Position numbers and translations under genes: made by a program
From: Agrobacterium arsenijevicii
GTDB taxonomy: Bacteria > Pseudomonadota > Alphaproteobacteria > Rhizobiales > Rhizobiaceae
Direction of reading: 5' to 3'
Length of the DNA stretch: 64,000 nucleotides
Assembly (NCBI GenBank): GCA_000949895.1
Contig: JWIT01000008.1
Location: 266,010 to 330,009 of the forward strand
In this document: positions 8,034-16,058 of the stretch, in pieces
How the letters are laid out: every line of letters starts with the position of its first letter
Position numbering within the stretch: the first letter of the stretch is position 1
The notes under the pieces: generated by a model
Databases searched by the model: none
The model's input: only the letters and a program-made list of their open reading frames with translations
What the model was told of the DNA's origin: nothing

Positions 8034-8756
8034 CTATGGGCGGTCTCCGGTAAAAGCTATGTCGCCTATGGTGGCGGTGGGAGCGACAATCGCGAGGATG
8101 GTCTCGATGTTAAATGTAAGCCGCGCCTCAAGCGCTTTCTTGGCCATCAGCCGTTGCCCGTAAACGATCGAACTCGTGGCCTGGTTCGTCAGGTAATAGT
8201 AGCACACCGACGTAATGGTCAGGCTGAGTTGTGTCGGGTCGACACCTGCACGAAATGTCCCGTCAGCCTCGCCTCGCCGCAATATCTCCTCGACCAGCGG
8301 ACGTGAATTGGCTGCGCCGCTTCGCAATATCCGGGACTGGCGGAAGAATCGCGCCTTCAGCTGGTTCTCCGTGTTCAGCAGGGTGATGAATTCAGGATGG
8401 TCGAGATAGTAGGACCAGACAAACCTCACGAGTGCAACGAGTGCTTCACGCGGCGGAAACTGCTCCAGACTGAGACCGGCCTCGGCTTCCCAGATGTCGC
8501 AATAAACCTTCTCGAGCACAGCCTGATAGAGCGAATCCTTGTTGCCGAAATACTGGTACAGCATCCGCTTGTTGATTTCAGCGCGCTCCGCAATCGCCTC
8601 GATACGTGCGCCGGCAAAACCGTTCTCGGCAAACTCCAGAACTGCGGCATCGAGAATTCGATTCTGGGATAAATCCGGTCGCCGTGGATGTTTCCGCCGA
8701 GGCGAATCCGGGGCCGTGGCATCAGAATGTTCGTCTTCCAATTCACCATCTCTCAT
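8034..8756 (-). CDS. TetR/AcrR-family transcriptional regulator
   Basis: A 240-residue regulator. After a charged, disordered N-terminus (about 28 residues), residues 30-78 form the TetR helix-turn-helix: ILDAAVLEFAENGFAGARI, IAERAEINKRMLYQYFGNKD. The rest is an all-helical ligand domain of about 150 residues with no diagnostic motif; the WSYYLDHPEFITLL phrase is typical of the RutR/YcdC-like subset. It is divergent from the UgpC/MalK-like importer operon and probably represses that operon and itself by binding between the two starts, where an imperfect inverted repeat lies (8885-8904). Confidence 0.82.
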   Translation of the reverse strand: MRDGELEDEHSDATAPDSPRRKHPRRPDLSQNRILDAAVLEFAENGFAGARIEAIAERAEINKRMLYQYFGNKDSLYQAVLEKVYCDIWEAEAGLSLEQFPPREALVALVRFVWSYYLDHPEFITLLNTENQLKARFFRQSRILRSGAANSRPLVEEILRRGEADGTFRAGVDPTQLSLTITSVCYYYLTNQATSSIVYGQRLMAKKALEARLTFNIETILAIVAPTATIGDIAFTGDRP

Positions 8757-9158
8757 TTTCGTATCCTAGCAGAACTCTGATTGAGGCCGCTCTCCACTGC
8801 TTGCAAATCCCCGAAATCTTCAACGCAAACAGCCGGATATGGTGGAACCCCTATACCGAAGCAAGACATTGCAAACCACCCAATAAGTAACCTATGCGTT
8901 ATTTATATCGATTATACCAATGAAAAACATAACGAATTTTTCTAGATTATTTTAGATGCCGTCATCTCTCTGTTAGAAATACGCCCTAGAGAGGCACCAT
9001 CGCCTTACCGGGACGAAATGCGGTTATTTCCTTTGTCCCGGCAAGCAGAAGCCTTGAGCAGCAGGCTCCGCTTCCAGCGGAATGCGGCCAAGGCGCCATG
9101 AACGACAACCATTCCCGCCGTGCAGGTGTGTGTGGTGGGAAGCAGGAGCAGGAAGGCA
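8757..9158. other. Divergent control region between TetR regulator and ABC importer
   Basis: This gene-free stretch has a distinctly AT-rich core (8880-8960) that should contain both promoters. It holds one candidate operator, annotated separately. Bases 9000-9158 would be the untranslated leader of the importer messenger. Confidence 0.5.
8885..8904. promoter_or_regulatory. Candidate TetR operator
   Basis: AAGTAAC-CTATGC-GTTATTT is an inverted repeat with 6 of 7 arm bases matched and a length usual for TetR-family sites. It sits in the AT-rich core of the divergent region, about 130 bases from the regulator start and 255 from the ATPase start. Function is inferred from position only. Confidence 0.35.
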
Positions 9159-10355
9159 ATGGCTGGTCAGTCCATCAGGATCGAGGATATCGAGAAGCGG
9201 TTTGATCGCACACGGGTGCTTCACCACATCAATCTGAATATCCGCGAGGGCGAATTCCTGACTTTGCTCGGACCTTCCGGCTGCGGGAAATCGACATTGC
9301 TGCGCCTGATTGCGGGTTTTGAGGCTTCAAGCGCCGGGCGCATTCTGATCGGCGACCGTGATGTCGCCCCCTTGCCGCCGAAGGCGCGGGATATCGCGAT
9401 GGTATTTCAGTCCTATGCGCTCTATCCGCACATGACCGTTCGCGCAAATATCGGCGTACCCCTGGAAATGGCCCGCCTTTCGTTCCTGCAGCGCCTGCCC
9501 GGTGCCAGTCTTCTTTCCGCGACGGCACGACAGATCCGAAGCGGGATAGAAAAGGAAATAGACTCAGTTGCAGAGCAGCTGGGGCTGAAAGACCTGCTCG
9601 AGCGCAAGCCTTCGCAGCTTTCCGGAGGGCAGCGACAGAGGGTAGCCGTGGGCCGGGCCATGGTCCGCCATCCCGCCGTCTTCCTTATGGATGAACCCCT
9701 GTCGAACCTCGATGCCAAGCTGCGGATACAATTGCGCGAGGAAATCGTTGATCTTCACCGTCGGACTGGCATCACCTTCATCTACGTCACTCACGATCAG
9801 ACCGAAGCTATGGTGATGTCGGACCGTATCGCCGTGATGGAAGGTGGGGAGATCCGCCAGTGCGGCACGCCCGACGAGATTTATAACCGACCGGACTATC
9901 TCTCGGTGGCCCGTTTCGTCGGCATGACGGCGATCAACGAAATCCCGGTCCATATTCGCGGTGGCAACGTGCTGATCAATGGTCTGCCGTTGCGACTGAG
10001 GCTGCGCAATGTTGCAGACGGAACCTATACGCTTTCCATCAGGCCGGAAGCACTGGAGCCGATATCTGAGGAAAACAGCGATTTTTCCCTGCCTGTCGTG
10101 CAGGTGGAGTTTGCCGGCAACGAGGTCGGCATCCGCTGCGATGGAAGCGGGATCGGCACCGGCTGGATCCGTGCGCAATTGCGTCCCGAAACCTTCGCCC
10201 GCCTTGAAAAGGGAACCCGTATCGGGGAGCGGTTGGCACTGCGGATCGTGCCGGATGCCGCCCTGCTTTTCGACGCGGCAGGCCGAAGGGTAACGGATAT
10301 CGGGGTAAACGCGCAGCACCAGCCTGCGGAGGCGCAACATGAACCTGTCCTCTGA
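9159..10355 (+). CDS. ABC importer ATPase, UgpC/MalK-like
   Basis: This 398-residue protein energises a carbohydrate-type (CUT1) importer. It has Walker A GPSGCGKST (near residue 39), the Q-loop in FQSYALYPHM, signature LSGGQRQRVAVGRA, Walker B FLMDEPLSNLDAK and the switch histidine in VTHDQTEA. An extra segment of about 25 residues (SFLQRLPGASLLSATARQ) interrupts the helical domain after the Q-loop. Residues 240-398 form the OB-fold regulatory domain of the MalK group. The ATG at 9159 is chosen because AGGAAGG lies just upstream; the frame could be read back to 9120 without a ribosome site. Its 3' end overlaps the first permease gene by 17 bases. Confidence 0.9.
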   Translation: MAGQSIRIEDIEKRFDRTRVLHHINLNIREGEFLTLLGPSGCGKSTLLRLIAGFEASSAGRILIGDRDVAPLPPKARDIAMVFQSYALYPHMTVRANIGVPLEMARLSFLQRLPGASLLSATARQIRSGIEKEIDSVAEQLGLKDLLERKPSQLSGGQRQRVAVGRAMVRHPAVFLMDEPLSNLDAKLRIQLREEIVDLHRRTGITFIYVTHDQTEAMVMSDRIAVMEGGEIRQCGTPDEIYNRPDYLSVARFVGMTAINEIPVHIRGGNVLINGLPLRLRLRNVADGTYTLSIRPEALEPISEENSDFSLPVVQVEFAGNEVGIRCDGSGIGTGWIRAQLRPETFARLEKGTRIGERLALRIVPDAALLFDAAGRRVTDIGVNAQHQPAEAQHEPVL

Positions 10356-11259
10356 TACGCTGGATGGCGTCCAGACCGGCAGGCCCAAGGGTTTGAGCTA
10401 CGCCACGATCGCTCGCGCTTTCGCGGCGCCGGCCTTTCTGCTTTTGATTGCCACCGTAATCGCGCCGATATTCGTCGTATTCATAATCAGCCTGACCGAT
10501 TATCGTCTGGGACGCGTGACACTCAACTTCATCGGCGCCGACAATTATATCCGGATGCTGGCAGACCCATGGTTCTGGGGTGCGTTGCGCAACAGTGCGG
10601 TCTACACCGCAATCGTCGTGCCCGTATCCGTCTTTGGCGCATTATTCCTTGCCATGCTGCTCGACAGTCGCGTCCGGTCACGCCGCTTCTATGAGCTTGT
10701 CTATTTCCTGCCGGTAACATCCACGTTGACGGCAATGTCGATCGTCTGGAGTTATCTGCTCAATGGTCATATCGGGCCACTGGCCGGGCTACTCAGCACG
10801 CTGGGACTGCCGCCACTCGACTTCTTCGCATCAGGAACGCTGGCCCTGATCGGACTTGCAATCATCGGCATCTGGCATCTGCTCGGTTTCAACCTCATTC
10901 TGTTTCTCGCCAGCTTCACGCTGATTTCCAAGGATTTGCGCGAGGCCGCTGCTCTCGACGGGATAGACGGGTTTCTCGACAGGTTGCGCTACATCGTCTG
11001 GCCGCTGCTGGCGCCGACCACCATTGTCGTGGTTGTCTTAAGCTGCATCCAGTCCTTCCAGGTTTTCGACACCGTCGCCGTTCTCACCAATGGCGGACCT
11101 TACGGCGCAACGGAGATGCTGCTGCACAAGATCAACGTCGATACTTTCGCCGGGTTGAAGGCGGGATATGGCAGCGCCCTCACGGTGGTCTACCTCATCC
11201 TGATAGGTGCTTTCTCAATCCTCCAGGTCGTATTCACCAACAGGAAGGCGCACTTCTGA
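10339..11259 (+). CDS. ABC importer permease, UgpA/MalF-like
   Basis: This 306-residue inner-membrane protein has about six helices, the first near residues 28-50. The CUT1 EAA loop (REAAALDGIDGFLDRLRYIVWPLL) is near residues 207-230. The phrase SFQVFDTVAVLTNGGPYGATE, followed by a final helix, is characteristic of UgpA/MalF-type subunits, which pair with a UgpE/MalG-type partner. It overlaps the ATPase gene at its start and shares one base (TGATGG) with the next permease gene, so the three genes are tightly coupled. Confidence 0.88.
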   Translation: MNLSSDTLDGVQTGRPKGLSYATIARAFAAPAFLLLIATVIAPIFVVFIISLTDYRLGRVTLNFIGADNYIRMLADPWFWGALRNSAVYTAIVVPVSVFGALFLAMLLDSRVRSRRFYELVYFLPVTSTLTAMSIVWSYLLNGHIGPLAGLLSTLGLPPLDFFASGTLALIGLAIIGIWHLLGFNLILFLASFTLISKDLREAAALDGIDGFLDRLRYIVWPLLAPTTIVVVVLSCIQSFQVFDTVAVLTNGGPYGATEMLLHKINVDTFAGLKAGYGSALTVVYLILIGAFSILQVVFTNRKAHF

Positions 11260-12086
11260 TGGCCCGGCTTTCTCTCCGCTCGATCGGTGCGCATGCCGTG
11301 TTGATGGCTGGCGCCTTTCTGATGATCTATCCGTTCTACTGGATGTGGAAAGCCTCCACCCAGGCACCGGGCGAAATCTTCGGCGCCATGCGTGAACAAA
11401 CGCCGATCCTGACCTCCATCTCCGAAAATTACGGCCGCGCCCTGTTTGAATCGCCCCTGCCGCGCTTCATGCTGAATGGTGTCATCATGACCGGTGGCAT
11501 CCTGCTGTTTCAGATACTCACCACGGTTACCTGCGCCTACGCGCTGGCAAAATTCGAATTCCGCGGCCGCCGCGTGATTTTCACCATCGTGCTTCTGACC
11601 CTCTCGGTCCCCGCACAGGCAACCGCGCTGCCCATCTTCATCGTCCTTGCCAGGCTTGGGCTGATAGATACCTATCTGGGCGTCATCATTCCCTACCTGA
11701 CCTCCGGCTTTGCGATCTTCCTGTTTCACCAGTTCATCCGCTCATTTCCGGATGAAATCCTCATGGCCGCACGGCTGGACGGCATGAGCGAGATTGAAAT
11801 CATGGTGCGCATCATCCTGCCCGCGATGATGCCCGCCATTGCCGCCTTTGCGATCTTTTCGATCACCTTCCACTGGAATGATCTCTATTGGCCGATGATC
11901 GTCATCAGATCCATCGATCTGTCTCCGCCCACCCTTGGCCTCCTGTTCTTCAGGAGCCAGGAAGGCGGCGACAGCTTCGGGCCTCTCATGGCCTGCGCTA
12001 CCCTCGTTACTGCCCCGCTGATCCTGATGTTCCTCGTTGCACAACGCAGGTTCGTTCAGGGCGTGACAATGACGGGGGTGAAATGA
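11259..12086 (+). CDS. ABC importer permease, UgpE/MalG-like
   Basis: This 275-residue second channel subunit begins with the typical short N-terminus and first helix (VLMAGAFLMIYPFYWMWKAS). A conserved periplasmic stretch follows, then helices around AYALAKFEFRGRRVIF. The EAA-type loop AARLDGMSEIEIMVRIILPAMMP lies near residues 168-190 and the last helix near residue 250. With the UgpA-like protein and the MalK-like ATPase it forms a complete CUT1 importer. A perfect 12-bp hairpin begins three bases after its stop and separates it from the binding-protein gene. Confidence 0.88.
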   Translation: MARLSLRSIGAHAVLMAGAFLMIYPFYWMWKASTQAPGEIFGAMREQTPILTSISENYGRALFESPLPRFMLNGVIMTGGILLFQILTTVTCAYALAKFEFRGRRVIFTIVLLTLSVPAQATALPIFIVLARLGLIDTYLGVIIPYLTSGFAIFLFHQFIRSFPDEILMAARLDGMSEIEIMVRIILPAMMPAIAAFAIFSITFHWNDLYWPMIVIRSIDLSPPTLGLLFFRSQEGGDSFGPLMACATLVTAPLILMFLVAQRRFVQGVTMTGVK

Positions 12087-12089
12087 AAC

Positions 12090-12119
12090 GGGCCTGTCCG
12101 GCGGCAACCGGACAGGCCC
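12090..12119 (+). promoter_or_regulatory. Strong intra-operon stem-loop before the binding-protein gene
   Basis: GGGCCTGTCCGG (12090-12101) pairs perfectly with CCGGACAGGCCC (12108-12119) around the loop CGGCAA. There is no T-run after it. Such structures inside transport operons usually protect or partly separate the binding-protein message, which must be made in excess. It could also attenuate transcription. Function is inferred. Confidence 0.65.
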
Positions 12120-12154
12120 TCAAGTCAAGACAACTTCGCTCAAAAGGAACGACC

Positions 12155-13426
12155 ATGAAAGTGACGAACCTCCTCGCGGCTGCCGCCCTGACTATTGCCG
12201 GCACCACATCGGCGTACGCCGCCGACCCCGTGACCCTGAATTTCTTCCATTCCCGTTTGGCATTTATGGAGCCCATTCTCAAGGGCTTCAAGGAAGCTCA
12301 TCCGGGCATCGTGATCAACGAGCAGGCTCCCGCGGAAAATTATAGCGCCGCAGACCAGAGCGTCATTCGCGGAATGATGACGAACTCCGCGCCGGACGTC
12401 TATCTTTCCTCCTACTCCTCGCTTCCGACGATCGTCGGCGTGATGCAGGATCGCGGCGAAGCAACCCCGCTCGATTCCCTGTTCGCAAAACAGGGCGCTG
12501 ATTGGCAGAAAGCAAATTATGCCCCGGCCGTTCTCGATCTTGCAAAGGTCGATGGCAAGCAATTCGCCGTGCCCTTCACCGCCTCGTTGCCACTTCTCTA
12601 CGTCAACAAGGAACTCGTCGAAAAGGCCGGCGGTAATGTCGACAACTTCCCCACCAGCTGGGATGGCGTGATCGAACTTGCCGCAAAGATCAGCGCGCTC
12701 GGCAATGGCGTCTCCGGCATCGGCTTCTCCGTCGGCGGTCTCAGCGATGACTGGTACTGGCAGATGATGGTCATGGGAGCGGGCGACCATATGCTGAACG
12801 GCAAGGCGACCGGTATCGGCTACGATAACGAAGCCGGCATGAAGGCCCTGCGTATCACCCAGGACATGGCAATGAAGACCGGCATGTCGGTCTATGCCGA
12901 CCCGAAGCCTGCGCAGCAGCAATTCTTCGCCGGCAAGATCGGCATGGTCGTTGAATCGCCTTCTGATCTCGTGGCCTATGAAACCGCCATTGGCGATCGC
13001 TTCACCATGCGCACCGTTCGTTTCCCGCTGATCGACGCCAAGAAGGGCGGCCTTCCTGCGGGCGGCAACGCGCTGATGATCCTCACCCGTGACGAGGCCA
13101 AACGTGCGGCTGCCTGGGAGTTCATCAAATACATGACGAGCCCGCAGGTTCAGGCCGAGGTTTCCAAGGCCAGCGGTTATATGCCGACCAACGTGCAGAC
13201 CGCCAAGGTGCTGGAATCCTTCTACGCCGCTCACCCGAACTTCCAGACGGTCTTCAAGTCGATGGATGCCGCCATGCCGTGGTTTGCCTATCCCAACAAC
13301 ACCGCACCGGATGTCTGGCGTGGCGTCGCTCCGATCCTCGACCAGTTGCAGCGCGGCAAAATCACGCCTGAAGCTGCCATGCCGAAGCTGCGCGAGCACG
13401 TCGCCAGTGTAATGGCTGCCAAGTAA
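12155..13426 (+). CDS. Periplasmic solute-binding protein, UgpB/MalE-like
   Basis: The 423-residue binding subunit of the CUT1 importer. The signal peptide is clear (MKVTNLLAAAALTIAG...AYA-AD, cleavage near residue 23). The mature protein follows the family-1 extracellular pattern: VTLNFFHSRLAFMEPILKGF, a MTNSAPDVYLSS segment near residue 80, FTASLPLLYVNKEL, PTSWDGVIELAAKI, GLPAGGNALMIL and AAWEFIKYMTSPQVQ. The ligand cannot be read directly; glycerol-phosphate, sugars or phosphodiesters are all known in this group. AAGGA lies about seven bases before the ATG at 12155; a longer frame starting at 11888 lies inside the permease gene and is rejected. Confidence 0.88.
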   Translation: MKVTNLLAAAALTIAGTTSAYAADPVTLNFFHSRLAFMEPILKGFKEAHPGIVINEQAPAENYSAADQSVIRGMMTNSAPDVYLSSYSSLPTIVGVMQDRGEATPLDSLFAKQGADWQKANYAPAVLDLAKVDGKQFAVPFTASLPLLYVNKELVEKAGGNVDNFPTSWDGVIELAAKISALGNGVSGIGFSVGGLSDDWYWQMMVMGAGDHMLNGKATGIGYDNEAGMKALRITQDMAMKTGMSVYADPKPAQQQFFAGKIGMVVESPSDLVAYETAIGDRFTMRTVRFPLIDAKKGGLPAGGNALMILTRDEAKRAAAWEFIKYMTSPQVQAEVSKASGYMPTNVQTAKVLESFYAAHPNFQTVFKSMDAAMPWFAYPNNTAPDVWRGVAPILDQLQRGKITPEAAMPKLREHVASVMAAK

Positions 13427-13442
13427 CCAAGGCTCGATATCG

Positions 13443-13467
13443 GCCAGGGGGCTGCCGGCCTCCTGGC
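13443..13467 (+). terminator. Hairpin after the binding-protein gene
   Basis: GCCAGGGGGC (13443-13452) pairs with GCCTCCTGGC (13458-13467) with one G-U pair and a five-base loop, followed by TTTCGCTGTTTCG. It lies 16 bases after the stop. The phosphoesterase genes begin 100 bases later, so it may be a partial terminator between importer and enzymes. Confidence 0.5.
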
Positions 13468-13569
13468 TTTCGCTGTTTCGCTCATGGGCAGATCTTTTGG
13501 CGCGTACCGCCAAACCATACGTGCGAAGCGCCGTCCCTTCTTTTCATTACCCCAAAAGGCTTGCAGACC

Positions 13570-14403
13570 TTGAAAATTGCCGTTCTCTCCGATCCGCATA
13601 TTGGATCGACCAATCCTGTCTTCGTTCCGAATTGGGAACAGGTCGTCGCTCATGTAAATGCACGAGAAGATGTCGATCTTGTCGTGATCCTTGGAGACCT
13701 CACCTTGCTGGGATCCGAGCAGGAAGAAGACCTGCATTTCGGGCTGAATGCACTTGGCGCCGTGAACAAGCCGTGGCTGGCCTTGCCTGGAAACCACGAT
13801 GTCGGCGACATCTCGCGTGCCAGCCACCAGCCGGCAAATGCGGAACGTCTTTTGAATTGGCAGGCGCTTTACGGCCCGGGGCATTGGCACAGCGACGTGT
13901 TCCCCGGCTGGCGCCTGATCGGCCTCAACAGCCAGATCATCGGCACCGGCCTGCCGGAAGAAGCCATGCAGTGGGAGGCACTGGAGCAGGCTCTGACGAC
14001 TTGTGGAGCGCTCAAACCCGTACTGTTCACCCATATGCCGCTCTTCCTGAATGACTGGGAAGAGGTTGACCGGCCGGCCTGGGCACTGATGCGGGACGGC
14101 CGCACCCGGTTGCGCCGTCTGATCGAGGGCCACAAAATTCAGGCCGTCGTCACCGGGCACATGCATCGCATCGTCCAGTTCGACCTGCCGGAAAGCCGGT
14201 TCATCTGGTGTGCGGCTTCGAGTTTTCTGACCTATGATGGGTCCATGCCCGCACAGCCGGGCGCGGCACTATTAGGCCTGACGATCCTGAACCTCAACGA
14301 GACGGATATCAGCGCCGAATTCATCGAGATAAAGGAGCTGATGGTCAGCCGTATCGAAGATTACAACGGCACGATCTACCGCTCGCCCGCGAAGGACGCT
14401 TAA
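13570..14403 (+). CDS. Metallophosphoesterase (cyclic-nucleotide/glycerophosphodiesterase class III type)
   Basis: This 277-residue cytoplasmic enzyme has the complete calcineurin-like metal site: SDPHIG (D-x-H, residues 7-12), ILGDLTLLG (G-D), LPGNHDVG (G-N-H-D), the His in FTHMPLF, and VVTGHMHR (G-H-x-H). The arrangement matches the CpdA/GpdQ class, which cleaves cAMP or glycerophosphodiesters. Its place directly behind a Ugp-like importer favours a phosphodiester nutrient over cAMP. The start is uncertain: TTG at 13570 lies ten bases after AAGG (13556-13559) and gives MKIAVLSDPH; TTG at 13561 would add three residues but is too close to that site. Four bases separate it from the PHP gene. 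Confidence 0.8.
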   Translation: MKIAVLSDPHIGSTNPVFVPNWEQVVAHVNAREDVDLVVILGDLTLLGSEQEEDLHFGLNALGAVNKPWLALPGNHDVGDISRASHQPANAERLLNWQALYGPGHWHSDVFPGWRLIGLNSQIIGTGLPEEAMQWEALEQALTTCGALKPVLFTHMPLFLNDWEEVDRPAWALMRDGRTRLRRLIEGHKIQAVVTGHMHRIVQFDLPESRFIWCAASSFLTYDGSMPAQPGAALLGLTILNLNETDISAEFIEIKELMVSRIEDYNGTIYRSPAKDA

Positions 14404-14407
14404 AGCT

Positions 14408-15283
14408 ATGGTCTGGTTCAGCTATCACGGTGGCCACAGCGGCGAATTCTGCAATCACGCGACCTCCACGCTCGAAGAGATTGTTTGCACCGCCATAACA
14501 CGCGGCTTCACCCATTACGGCCTTAGCGAACATTGCCCGCGTTACCGGGAAGCGGATCTCTATCCCGGAGAAGAGGCATTGGGTGTTGTCGGGCTAGCTG
14601 CCGCCTTCGAGGGCTACGTCAAACGCGCCTTCGAGCTGCGCGATGCGTATGCCGGGCAGATAGAGTTGCTGATTGGCTTTGAAACGGAGACCTTGCCGCC
14701 GGACGGCTGGCTGGAAGCGATGAGCCAGCTGCGTGAAGCCCATGCCTTCGATTACATTGTCGGTAGTGTTCACGATATCTGCGGCCGGTGGCTCGATTAC
14801 TCCGCAAGCGACACGGCGGCATTGGCTGCCGATCTCGGTGGCGCGGAGGAACTTCGCCTCACCTATTTCGATCGGGTGACTGAGATGGTGGAGAAGCTAA
14901 GGCCCGATATCGTCGCACATCTGGATCTCGTTCGAAAATACGAACCTCCCGGCTTTGTGTTTTCCGATCCGGTCATGCGCTCCATCGACAGGACGCTTGA
15001 GGCCGTCAAGGCAAGCGGATCCGTGCTCGACGTCAACTGCGCGGCCTTTCGCAATGGTTATGGGCCGGTTTATCCGCTTCCACATATGCTTGAACGCGCC
15101 CGAAAGATGGGAATCCCCGTCACGCTCGGTGACGACAGCCACGGCGCGCAGACTGTCGGCGCAGAACTGGACCGGTCGCTCGCGGCGATTGCCGCTGCGG
15201 GATATCGCAGCGTTGCGTATCTGACCCGAACCGAAGGCTGGCGTGAGGCGCCGCTCGAAACCGTCTGCCCGCGTGAGCGCTGA
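14408..15283 (+). CDS. PHP-family phosphatase, histidinol-phosphatase (HisK/HisJ)-like
   Basis: A 291-residue protein of the polymerase-and-histidinol-phosphatase superfamily. Metal ligands appear in order: YHGGHSG at the N-terminus, LSEHCP (about residue 40), the Glu in GFETE (about residue 94), GSVHDICG (about residue 120), HLDLVRK (about residue 178) and DDSHG near residue 238. The first motif reads H-G-G-H rather than the usual H-x-H, as in HisK-type members. The fold removes phosphate from histidinol phosphate or similar monoesters. In this context, after a phosphodiesterase in an uptake operon, it may take the phosphomonoester released by the diesterase, so a role in histidine synthesis is not assumed. 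Confidence 0.78.
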   Translation: MVWFSYHGGHSGEFCNHATSTLEEIVCTAITRGFTHYGLSEHCPRYREADLYPGEEALGVVGLAAAFEGYVKRAFELRDAYAGQIELLIGFETETLPPDGWLEAMSQLREAHAFDYIVGSVHDICGRWLDYSASDTAALAADLGGAEELRLTYFDRVTEMVEKLRPDIVAHLDLVRKYEPPGFVFSDPVMRSIDRTLEAVKASGSVLDVNCAAFRNGYGPVYPLPHMLERARKMGIPVTLGDDSHGAQTVGAELDRSLAAIAAAGYRSVAYLTRTEGWREAPLETVCPRER

Positions 15284-15300
15284 GCGGAAGAAATAACGAC

Positions 15301-15813
15301 ATGAATACTCCCCCTTCAACGCGGTCTCTTTCGATCATTCCTGCCACCGAAGCCGACATTCCTTTCATCATGTCGGTGGAGCGGATTCCGGGTTATGCGG
15401 CTTTGGTCGGCAGCTACGATGCGGATGAGCATCGCCGACGCATCGAAACGGCGAACACCAACTATCTTCTCTGCCACCTCGGAACGGAACCCGTCGGCTT
15501 TGCCGTGGTTCGTCTGGACGATGACGGCATGGGAAACGCCCAGCTTCATCGTATAGCCATGGCCCGGAAGGGCTTGGGCCACGGATCTGCATTCCTGCGC
15601 CAGATTTGCCACATGGTCTTCACTTTCCAAGACGTCGGGCGGTTCTGGCTCGACCTGCTACCCTCGAATGTCCATGCGAAAGACGTCTACAGAAGAATCG
15701 GCTTCATCCAGGAAGGTACAATGCGCCGGGCGCTTCGGCTGAAGAATGGAAACCGCGAGGATCTGGTCCTGATGTCGCTGCTCCGTGAAGAGTGGAGTGC
15801 GCTCGACGGTTGA
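15301..15813 (+). CDS. GNAT-family N-acetyltransferase
   Basis: A 170-residue acetyl-CoA-dependent acyltransferase. The acetyl-CoA binding segment is at about residues 80-100 (LHRIAMARKGLGHGSAFL, with the R/Q-x-x-G-x-G/A pattern as RKGLGHG). The C-terminal NVHAKDVYRRIGFIQEG block, near residues 122-138, is the usual end of the fold. These proteins acetylate amines of small molecules or proteins; the substrate here is unknown. It follows the PHP gene by 17 bases with GGAAG upstream, so it is likely the last gene of the importer/phosphoesterase operon. Confidence 0.78.
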   Translation: MNTPPSTRSLSIIPATEADIPFIMSVERIPGYAALVGSYDADEHRRRIETANTNYLLCHLGTEPVGFAVVRLDDDGMGNAQLHRIAMARKGLGHGSAFLRQICHMVFTFQDVGRFWLDLLPSNVHAKDVYRRIGFIQEGTMRRALRLKNGNREDLVLMSLLREEWSALDG

Positions 15814-16058
15814 GCAGCGGTGCCTCCCGCGGGGGTACACTCGACCAATCAGCGAGCGCAGCCCCTGCGCCACATTGAAGCTGCGCAGGGTCAACCACGC
15901 CTGCCAAAGCTGCGGCAGGTCGAATGCAAGAGGTAATCTCTTCAATCTCGCATCCGATGTTCACTAGCATCGAAGTTCTTTCCGAACGCAGTGACGCTGG
16001 GCGGCCAACAACCCTTGGCCTACCGGCAGAGAAACGGATAACCGGCCATGAGTGGGCG

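Noticed and set aside
12140..13513. 457-codon minus-strand frame
   Set aside because: It lies antisense to the UgpB-like binding-protein gene, has His/Arg/Gly-rich composition without any family motif, and arises from the codon bias of the real gene.
15658..15945. Minus-strand frame whose start (residues 1-35) looks partly protein-like (AFDLPQLWQAWLTLRS)
   Set aside because: It continues antisense through the GNAT gene, and the protein-like part is only about 100 bases in a 245-base gap. It could be a gene remnant but no family was recognised.
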